Assembly (NCBI GenBank): GCA_031284195.1
Contig: JAITAI010000190.1
Coordinates: forward strand, 1-18,706
Length of the DNA: 18,706 nt
Direction of reading: 5' to 3'
Origin: Treponema sp.
GTDB taxonomy: Bacteria; Spirochaetota; Spirochaetia; Treponematales; Breznakiellaceae
The notes under the pieces were generated by a model. It was not told the origin of the DNA. It was given only the letters and a program-made list of their open reading frames with translations, and did not search any database. Of the stretch, positions 12,499 through 18,706 are shown in pieces (the stretch's first letter is position 1; the number at the start of each line of letters is the position of its first letter). Both the position numbers and the translations under genes were made by a program.

Positions 12499-14310
12499 TC
12501 AGTCCGGCCGCGCTTTATGTTTGAGCGCAAAGGGTGAATATGTATAACCGGACCACTCCATACCAAGATGACCGGCATATTCCAATAAATTGAGCCGTAC
12601 CCCATGAACCACTACCGAAAGGGCGTTCATGGCAAGGTTAAGCCCATGACCGAACAGGAGGATAAGTCCCCCTGCAATGATGCGGACCGGACCCGCGGGA
12701 AGCCCACCTGCCATGCCGTTAAAACTACTCGCTATGGCAGCTCCTGCAAGGCCCACCGCAAAAAGACGGATATAACTGATAATATCCGAGAAACTCGATA
12801 CGGCATTCAAGAACGTAGGCAGGAAGTTTGCAAAACCTTTCCCGATATTTTTAAAGAAATTTCCTCCCTTCTGTTCAACAAAAATAAAAAAGGTCCCCAA
12901 CCCCCCTCCAATAAGATACAGGGCAAAGGAAGGTATTGGAAATTCGGTTTTGGACAACACCAGATTTAATACCAGAAAATAGAGACCCACCACCATACAG
13001 AGCCAGCCAAGCTGGGCTAAAGCAGTAAGGGAAGGCAGGGCCTTCTTGATATTCTTAAGATGGGCCAGCACGATCTGCCCTGCCCCAACCGCGAAACAAA
13101 TGTGTTTAATATTCTGCTCCGAAGCGAGGAAAGGAACCTTTAAGACCGCTAAGAACCCAGGAATATGCTGCATGGCAAACCACGACCCGGTAAGGGTCCC
13201 CCACAGGATAGTGGTCAGGGAAAGCAAGCCCAAGAGCAGTACCCCATCGGGAACTTTCCCGGTTTGCTTTACAGATTTTATCCCAAAAATAAGCGCCCCG
13301 AGGAACAAGATAGAACCGTATCCTGCATCCCCAAAGATCATGGCAAAAAAGAAACTGAAAAAGAGCAGATACGATAGACTAATATCGTATTCTCGATACC
13401 CCGGAGTGGTTCCCAGGAGCTTAAACAACGGCTGAATCAGCCGGGTAAAGGCATTGCTCTTTACCAAGGTCGGGGGGTTATCCGTTTCATCGGGGTCCCG
13501 CACGGCCAAGGCCCAGCCGTTTTCCGCTGCAGCCCGCTTTAAGGTTCCTACCGCATCATCAGGCACATACCCGGTAAGCCATGAAACCGTGAGGTCCACA
13601 GGAACCGATTCAACTCGATCCATACCAGCCCGGGCAGTCTCAAAGGCAATACGCTGGACAAGCTCCTCAAGCTCCGCTTCAACACCCGCTTTCCAACAGG
13701 CAAGCTCTGCAAAGCGGGTCTCTATATCCTGCAACTTTCCCTGTATCCCTTGGATGATCCCCCCCAACTCGTCAAGGGAATGTTCAGGCAGGACAAAAGG
13801 CATTTCCCCAGCAATCTCTTTACCCACACTAAGTCCATACACCACCGCTTTATCTTCCGCAAGCCGGATGAATAGATCCTCTTTCCCCAAAGAGGCATAT
13901 ACCTTACGGGGGAGTTTATAGGGGATAAGCAGAACCCCCTGGGCGGCCAAGTCTTTGAACGACCCAGGCTTGAAATTACCCCAACTTTCAATACGGCTTT
14001 GTTCTTTAATCGTAACAAGCAATTGTTCCTGGAGGGCCTTACGCTCATCCCCCAGGGCCAAGATCTGGTTCACCAGTTCCGCTTCAGCTGGTTCCTGTTT
14101 CGGCGCAGTCTGAGCCGCTCCCTGATAGGGCCGCAACAAGCCCAAAGCCCTTTCCGCATCAGCCTTCCGATCCAGCAAGGCAGAAAGGGTATCTGAAGCA
14201 ACAGCCCGCTTCTCCACGTGGACCACTCCCAGTTCCCGGAGCTTTTCCAGAGATGCTTCCCGGGTCTTATCCATGACCACGAGGGACACTTTTTTCATCG
14301 GTACGATCAT
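12499..14310 (-). CDS. atpI: V-type ATPase subunit I (membrane stator, a-type)
   Basis: Membrane stator subunit that forms the ion half-channels and anchors the peripheral stalk. Of 603 residues, about 1-300 are cytoplasmic with coiled-coil arms (about 40-105 and 180-225), and about 310-580 form seven to eight membrane helices. The essential arginine that releases the ion from the rotor glutamate is Arg515, in the conserved segment SDIISYIRLFAVGLAG (508-523). GDAGYG (327-332) is another family signature. The start is ATG at 14308-14310, overlapping the atpD stop as ATGA, with GGAG about ten bases upstream; Met5 has no ribosome site. MIVPMKKVSLVV is the usual family start. Length is slightly below that of the longer archaeal forms. 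Confidence 0.96.
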   Translation of the reverse strand: MIVPMKKVSLVVMDKTREASLEKLRELGVVHVEKRAVASDTLSALLDRKADAERALGLLRPYQGAAQTAPKQEPAEAELVNQILALGDERKALQEQLLVTIKEQSRIESWGNFKPGSFKDLAAQGVLLIPYKLPRKVYASLGKEDLFIRLAEDKAVVYGLSVGKEIAGEMPFVLPEHSLDELGGIIQGIQGKLQDIETRFAELACWKAGVEAELEELVQRIAFETARAGMDRVESVPVDLTVSWLTGYVPDDAVGTLKRAAAENGWALAVRDPDETDNPPTLVKSNAFTRLIQPLFKLLGTTPGYREYDISLSYLLFFSFFFAMIFGDAGYGSILFLGALIFGIKSVKQTGKVPDGVLLLGLLSLTTILWGTLTGSWFAMQHIPGFLAVLKVPFLASEQNIKHICFAVGAGQIVLAHLKNIKKALPSLTALAQLGWLCMVVGLYFLVLNLVLSKTEFPIPSFALYLIGGGLGTFFIFVEQKGGNFFKNIGKGFANFLPTFLNAVSSFSDIISYIRLFAVGLAGAAIASSFNGMAGGLPAGPVRIIAGGLILLFGHGLNLAMNALSVVVHGVRLNLLEYAGHLGMEWSGYTYSPFALKHKARPD

Positions 14311-14909
14311 TGTACAGTCTTCTCCATTCCCCGTTTAGCGATCTTTCCCCGGACCACTGCAGAGGTCTGTTGATCCCCCAAGTAGACCCGGATCTTCTTG
14401 ATGTTACTCTTGGTCTCTGGGATCATGATCTTCTCAAACAGATTGACCCGCTGGGTAGTTACCCGTAATTCATGATCCAGCCGTTTCCGCTGCTCCTCCA
14501 GAACCTGGGCCTCCAAATCCAACAGCAAGACCTGCTGCATCTTCGCTATCGCCTTATCGAGCCACAGGGGACTGCGAGCCAAATCATAGGGGGCAGTATA
14601 AAATTCCGCTCCATGAAAGAGGGGGATAGATACCCCTGCAATATTTCCCTGACTCGTGGTAATACTCCGTATCTGAAGGATCTCAGGGGTAAAGAACCCG
14701 GTTTCACAAAACACCCCTATCCACGGCTTAAAAGATTCATCTACCCCTTCTTTTTCGGCTAACAATGCTTTAATGCGTAACTCAGTGGTCCTGATTTCCG
14801 CCTGAAGCTGCTGCTTCTTAAGCATCAAAGTCGGAAGATACCGCTGATACATCTTAAGGGCATCTTTCTGCTTCTTAAGCTCATTTTTGGTCAGCTTAAT
14901 CTTTGCCAT
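14307..14909 (-). CDS. atpD: V-type ATPase subunit D (central stalk)
   Basis: Central rotor shaft turning inside the A3B3 head. The 200-residue protein consists of two long helices forming a coiled coil (about 5-52 and 115-185) joined by a compact middle, the standard D architecture. The conserved RVNLFEKIMIP segment lies in the C-terminal helix. The start is ATG at 14907-14909 (MAKIKLTKNELKKQK), seven bases after the atpB stop, with AAGGA about eleven bases upstream. A TTG further 5' would extend it into atpB with unlikely sequence. The gene overlaps atpI by ATGA. D normally pairs with a small F subunit, for which no gene is seen between atpE and atpK. Confidence 0.95.
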   Translation of the reverse strand: MAKIKLTKNELKKQKDALKMYQRYLPTLMLKKQQLQAEIRTTELRIKALLAEKEGVDESFKPWIGVFCETGFFTPEILQIRSITTSQGNIAGVSIPLFHGAEFYTAPYDLARSPLWLDKAIAKMQQVLLLDLEAQVLEEQRKRLDHELRVTTQRVNLFEKIMIPETKSNIKKIRVYLGDQQTSAVVRGKIAKRGMEKTVQ

Positions 14910-14916
14910 GTCCTTA

Positions 14917-16215
14917 TTAATCCTTCTTGGGCCAGAACTTCGCAATCAGTTCAGAACGAAGCCCCGTTTCTTCAGGGCTGAAACAATCCGCCAGGATCTC
15001 CCACCCCAAATCCAGTGCCCGTTCCAAGGGAATGTTGACCGACAGATCCATCATCCCTTTTTCAAAGCGATCCCCGTACTTGAGCAGCTTATCATCCCAT
15101 GAGGTCATAATAAAGCCCATGGCCTTCTTTTCCAAAGTATCCTTATAAGCTGAGTAGAGCTTGATCATACCGTCCATCAAAGCCCGGTGATCCGAACGGG
15201 TTTTACCATTAACCATCTGTTTAAGCCGCGAAAGAGAACCAAAGGGCTCAATACGGCCGTTTTTGAGGTAATACTGCCCTTCGGTGATGTACCCGGTATT
15301 ATCCGGGACCGGATGGGTTACGTCATCTCCCGGCATGGTAGTAACCCCCAAGATGGTAATAGACCCTGCGGTATCGAAATCCACTGCCTTTTCATAACGG
15401 CTTGCCAACTGGCTGTACAGATCTCCTGGATACCCGCGGTTAGAAGGCACCTGCTCCTGAATGATGGAGATTTCCTTCATGGCATCGGCAAAGTTAGTCA
15501 TGTCCGTGAGCAGTACCAGTACATCCTTCCCCTGCAAAGCAAACTGTTCCGCCACTGCCAGGGACATATCGGGAATCATAAGGCACTCTACCGTAGGGTC
15601 TGAGGCGGTATGCACGAACATTACGGTACGGGAAAGGGCGCCTCCCTCTTCCAAAGCATCTTTAAAAAACAGGTAGTCGTCGTATTTAAGCCCCATGCCC
15701 CCCAAAACAATGACATCCACTTCAGCCTGCATCGCAATCCGGGCCAAGAGATCGTTATAAGGTTCCCCGGAAACCGAAAAAATAGGCAGCTTCTGAGAAA
15801 CCACCAGGGTATTAAACAGATCGATCATAGGAATACCGGTCCGGATCATCCTCCGGGGAATGATCCGCTGTGCAGGATTTACCGAAGGCCCTCCAATGGA
15901 GATGAGGTTTTCATGGAGCGCCGGCCCCCGATCCCGTGGAGCCCCGGAACCGGAAAAAACCCGGCCCATGAGATTTTCCGAAAAAGACACCTGCATGGAA
16001 CGTCCCAGAAACCGCACCGTATCCCCTGTGGAAATACCCCGGCCTCCGGCAAACACCTGGAGAGAAACCAAATTACCTTCCAGGCGGTTTACCTCTGCCA
16101 AGGAGGTGCCAAATACCGTATCCACCTCTGCCAAATCTCCATACCGGATATCTTCGGCCTTGACGGTGATAACGCTCCCCGTGATGGATTCAATCTTACT
16201 ATATACCTTGTTCAT
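14917..16215 (-). CDS. atpB: V-type ATPase subunit B (non-catalytic)
   Basis: Non-catalytic head subunit alternating with A in the A3B3 ring. The 432-residue protein has the beta-barrel N-terminal domain (about 1-75), a nucleotide-fold middle where the P-loop is replaced by FSVSGEPYNDLL (146-157) as in other B subunits, and Arg330 (GSLSR), which matches the arginine finger completing the catalytic site on A. LTDMTNFADAMKEIS (236-250) and GYPGDLYSQLASRYE (261-275) are strongly conserved B signatures. The start is ATG with GGGAG (16223-16228 area) about nine bases upstream. It lies 21 bases after atpA and 7 bases before atpD. Confidence 0.97.
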   Translation of the reverse strand: MNKVYSKIESITGSVITVKAEDIRYGDLAEVDTVFGTSLAEVNRLEGNLVSLQVFAGGRGISTGDTVRFLGRSMQVSFSENLMGRVFSGSGAPRDRGPALHENLISIGGPSVNPAQRIIPRRMIRTGIPMIDLFNTLVVSQKLPIFSVSGEPYNDLLARIAMQAEVDVIVLGGMGLKYDDYLFFKDALEEGGALSRTVMFVHTASDPTVECLMIPDMSLAVAEQFALQGKDVLVLLTDMTNFADAMKEISIIQEQVPSNRGYPGDLYSQLASRYEKAVDFDTAGSITILGVTTMPGDDVTHPVPDNTGYITEGQYYLKNGRIEPFGSLSRLKQMVNGKTRSDHRALMDGMIKLYSAYKDTLEKKAMGFIMTSWDDKLLKYGDRFEKGMMDLSVNIPLERALDLGWEILADCFSPEETGLRSELIAKFWPKKD

Positions 16216-16236
16216 TGCTGATTCTCCCTCTGTACC

Positions 16237-17997
16237 CTACACCAGGAATTGTTCCACGGCCTTATCCACCCCTTGGGACCGTTCAGCCACTGCAGCCTCC
16301 AGTTCCTTCTGCAGCACTTTGAACTGCTCGCTTTCCCAGGCCGTACCATTGTAATCCAGGAAACGCTGTCTAAGCCGATTGAACCAGCTCCGGGCCTCAT
16401 TCTTATCCGTAAAGGTAAACTTGGAGGCCAAAATCTTGAGGATGATGGCAAAGATATACTTTTGTCTATCGGGAATCGCTGCACAATCCACAGGATTGAA
16501 GGAGTCCTGCTGGAAATACACCGCATCCAGGAAGTCCCCCTTAAGATAGACCACATAATCATCCAGGCTGGTCCCTTCCTCGCCCACCACCTTCATCATC
16601 TGCTCCACCTCACTGCCTCGGAACATGAACCTATGGGCATAGGCAACCTTATCTGCAGGGATAATCCCCTTGTATTTAGACCAGGATTCGAGGGGGTGAA
16701 TAGCCGGGTACTTACGGGCATCTGAACGTTCTCGGGAAAGCCCATGAAACGCACCCACCACCTTGAGGGTCGCTTGGGTTACCGGTTCTTCGAAGTTACC
16801 TCCTGCAGGGCTTACGGTTCCGCCTATGGTAACCGAACCTATAGAACCATCCCGGAGCCGTACCAAACCCGCCCGTTCATAGAAACTGGCAATGGTAGAT
16901 TCCAAGTATGCAGGGAACGCCTCTTCTCCAGGGATTTCCTCCAAGCGGCCTGACATCTCGCGCATGGCTTGCGCCCACCGGCTCGTAGAGTCCGCTAGGA
17001 GCAGGATGTTAAGCCCCATCTGCCGGTAATATTCCGCTAAGGTTACTGCGGTATACACCGAAGCCTCCCGGGCCGCTACAGGCATGGAAGAGGTATTACA
17101 GATGATCACGGTTCGTTCCATAAGGGATCGACCGGTTTTCGGGTCGGTGAGTTCTGGAAATTCTTTGAGGGTCTCCACCACTTCCCCAGCCCGTTCACCG
17201 CAAGCCGCGAGGACCACAATATCCACATCCGCATTACGGCTGGTGATCTGTTGAAGTACGGTTTTACCCGCCCCAAAAGGTCCAGGGATACAATAGGTCC
17301 CACCCCGGGCTACCGGGAAGAAGGTGTCAATCAGCCTGACCTTGGTAACCATAGACTCTTCCGGTTTGAGCCGTTCTTCATAGCAATCCACCGGACGTTT
17401 TACCGGCCACCGGAAGGACATAGCCACCGGAAAACGGTTTCCTTTCTCATCCTTTAATTCCGCAATAGTCTCCCGGATGGTGTAGGACCCTGCTTCCTTG
17501 ATGGACGCCACGGTATAGGAACCGTACAGATTAAAAGGGACCATGATACGATGGGTAAAGGAGCCTTCCGGTACGGTTCCCAGGGTATCTGCCCGCTCTA
17601 CCTGATCCCCCACCTTTACCACTGGGGTAAAGGCCCAAGCCACATCTAAGGGAAGCGGATCCAAGTACACCCCCCGTTCCAGGAAATAACCCGCCTCTTG
17701 AGCCAGTTTGGGGAGGGGATTCTGGAGGCCGTCAAAAACCTGCCCTAAAAGGCCAGGCCCCACTTCTACGGCCAACATATCCCCGGAATATTCCACTGCA
17801 TCTCCTATAGCGATTCCCTTGGTGATCTCAAACACCTGGAGTTGGGATATATCCCCCCGGATACGGATTACCTCACTTTTGAGCCGTTTATCTCCCACCT
17901 TAACATAGCCGACTTCATTCATGGAAACAGCGCCTTCAAAACGGACGCTCACCATGTTGCCGTTAACGGCGACTACTGTTCCTTTTGTTCCGGTCAT
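16237..17997 (-). CDS. atpA: V-type ATPase subunit A (catalytic)
   Basis: Catalytic ATP-binding subunit of the V-type head. The 586 residues comprise an N-terminal barrel (1-75), the A-specific non-homologous insertion (about 110-190), the nucleotide-binding domain and a C-terminal helical domain. Walker A is GPFGAGKT (239-246, Lys245), CGERAGE (266-272) carries the catalytic glutamate, and ILLLADSTSRWA (331-342) holds the Walker B strand. The length matches bacterial and archaeal A subunits with no intein. The start is ATG with GGGAG about eight bases upstream, 27 bases after the DUF2764 gene. Whether the enzyme pumps ions or makes ATP in this organism cannot be told from sequence. Confidence 0.98.
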   Translation of the reverse strand: MTGTKGTVVAVNGNMVSVRFEGAVSMNEVGYVKVGDKRLKSEVIRIRGDISQLQVFEITKGIAIGDAVEYSGDMLAVEVGPGLLGQVFDGLQNPLPKLAQEAGYFLERGVYLDPLPLDVAWAFTPVVKVGDQVERADTLGTVPEGSFTHRIMVPFNLYGSYTVASIKEAGSYTIRETIAELKDEKGNRFPVAMSFRWPVKRPVDCYEERLKPEESMVTKVRLIDTFFPVARGGTYCIPGPFGAGKTVLQQITSRNADVDIVVLAACGERAGEVVETLKEFPELTDPKTGRSLMERTVIICNTSSMPVAAREASVYTAVTLAEYYRQMGLNILLLADSTSRWAQAMREMSGRLEEIPGEEAFPAYLESTIASFYERAGLVRLRDGSIGSVTIGGTVSPAGGNFEEPVTQATLKVVGAFHGLSRERSDARKYPAIHPLESWSKYKGIIPADKVAYAHRFMFRGSEVEQMMKVVGEEGTSLDDYVVYLKGDFLDAVYFQQDSFNPVDCAAIPDRQKYIFAIILKILASKFTFTDKNEARSWFNRLRQRFLDYNGTAWESEQFKVLQKELEAAVAERSQGVDKAVEQFLV

Positions 17998-18024
17998 TTC
18001 GGTTCTCCCGATTCCGGGAAAAAA

Positions 18025-18639
18025 CTAAACATCAGTTTTTTCCTCAACGTTTGGGGCCGCTTCCATGATGGCAGCATAAAGCCCTTTATATTCCGTAAAA
18101 CCTTCCTCGGCCCTAAAAAGAGACCGCCGTTCCAAAAGGAACAGTTTGAGAAGATAGGCATAAACCGTATTACGGCCAAAATAATCCAAGCCCTGCAGGG
18201 ATTCAATAAAATCCCAACGGCTTTTATCCAAAAAAAATTCCGCCTCCAGAGGGGAATCCATGGCAAGAGCGGCCTTGGCAACCCCCGCGGCGTCCGCCGG
18301 ATAATCCGGGGGGTCTACGGAAGCCCCGGCCCCTTCCCGCTTCAACTGCAAGGAACGGAACCGGGCAAGGTTCAACCTCAGAGTCCGTTCCCAATTCCGC
18401 CAGGAGTCAAGAAATTCCGAAGAAACCGGGGAAGGAGGCTCCTGATAAGAAAGGACCTCCCCGCCGTTTTGGGGAAGGGTCCCCTCCGGTTCCGGATCCA
18501 GGGTGCAATATTTTAAAAGCGCCCGGTCGTCAGGAGAAAGAGCCCCTTCGCAGAGGCCTTTAAAGGCCTGGGAAGACATGGGCACCCCTTGTCCGTAGAT
18601 GAGATAGGGCAGTTGGGCCATTAAATAATAATAACCCAC
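18025..18639 (-). CDS. DUF2764 protein of the V-ATPase operon
   Basis: A 204-residue protein of the DUF2764 family, found in spirochaete V-ATPase operons between atpE and atpA. It opens with the typical YYYLMAQLPYLIYGQ (3-17), then PMSSQAF, a tryptophan/arginine-rich helical middle (about 77-100) and a long C-terminal helical region with SLQGLDYFGRNTVYAYLLKL split around 147-166. There is no membrane helix or catalytic motif. The start is GTG at 18637-18639, four bases after the atpE stop, with AAGGA eight bases upstream. The helical make-up and the absence of a C-subunit gene make a structural role in the V-ATPase plausible, perhaps in the place of subunit C, but this is inference. Confidence 0.85.
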   Translation of the reverse strand: MGYYYLMAQLPYLIYGQGVPMSSQAFKGLCEGALSPDDRALLKYCTLDPEPEGTLPQNGGEVLSYQEPPSPVSSEFLDSWRNWERTLRLNLARFRSLQLKREGAGASVDPPDYPADAAGVAKAALAMDSPLEAEFFLDKSRWDFIESLQGLDYFGRNTVYAYLLKLFLLERRSLFRAEEGFTEYKGLYAAIMEAAPNVEEKTDV

Positions 18640-18643
18640 CGCA

Positions 18644-18706
18644 TCATCCTTTTACCGCATTTTTAAGGGTTTCCGCCAGCCGGGGATTCAGATATGCCGA
18701 AAGCAG
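18644..18706 (-). CDS. atpE: V-type ATPase subunit E, C-terminal fragment at window edge
   Basis: The last 20 codons of a gene that enters from the right edge. The frame reads LLSAYLNPRLAETLKNAVKG and ends at TGA (18644-18646). It overlaps the ribosome site of the DUF2764 gene, which starts four bases later. A leucine-rich amphipathic end with an NPRLAETL segment fits the C-terminus of the peripheral-stalk E subunit, and in spirochaete operons atpE occupies exactly this place. The assignment rests mainly on gene order. Confidence 0.65.
   Translation of the reverse strand: MLSAYLNPRLAETLKNAVKG

Noticed and set aside
14910..14945. TTG start that would lengthen atpD by 12 codons
   Set aside because: It would overlap atpB and add sequence unlike the family. 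The ATG at 14907-14909 gives the standard D start.
15610..18516. Long plus-strand frames opposite atpB, atpA and the DUF2764 gene
   Set aside because: They are antisense to genes with intact catalytic motifs, lack family features and ribosome sites, and reflect codon bias of the opposite strand.
1..18706. CRISPR arrays, transposons, prophage, tRNA or rRNA
   Set aside because: No regularly spaced repeats, transposase motifs, integrase, or cloverleaf-like sequences were seen. All gaps are short and accounted for above.

Overview
The window comes from a spirochaete, most likely a Treponema-like lineage with balanced base composition and its own biosynthetic pathways (a termite-gut or free-living type rather than a reduced pathogen). 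Four things suggest this: a spirochaete-type V-ATPase operon with a DUF2764 gene between the E and A subunit genes; a Rho factor with a long N-terminal extension; the MEP-pathway enzyme IspG; and a citramalate synthase for isoleucine. The genus is inferred from gene order and protein character, not from a database match.

Every credible gene is on the minus strand, so transcription runs from high to low coordinates. 18706-11855 holds the V-ATPase operon in the order atpE (last 20 codons only), DUF2764, atpA, atpB, atpD, atpI, atpK, with short gaps or overlaps. The one exception is a 215-nt gap before atpK, which carries a 13-bp hairpin and an unannotated 40-55 codon reading frame. ispG (MEP isoprenoid pathway) follows, then an exported repeat protein that overlaps it by ATGA, then a stand-alone receiver protein that lacks its phospho-acceptor aspartate. 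A hairpin at 8986-9019 is the likely end of that transcript.

8936-4493 is a second run: a 55-residue four-cysteine zinc-ribbon protein, rpsT (S20, TTG start), an HU/IHF-family protein, lnt, a receiver protein with a helical tail, a bactofilin and a stand-alone CinA/PncC amidase. It mixes translation, nucleoid, envelope and cytoskeleton functions.

4456-457 is a third unit: a strong sigma70-type promoter, a leader of about 220 nt, rho, rpmE (L31) and cimA. The left edge (1-456) has no convincing gene. It contains an imperfect direct repeat that looks like decayed sequence.

Most of the window is housekeeping. I see no CRISPR array, defence cassette, transposase, tRNA or rRNA. The items most worth a second look are the reading frame and hairpin before atpK, the small zinc-ribbon gene, the receiver without its aspartate, the Rho extension with its long leader, and the absence of V-ATPase C and F subunit genes.
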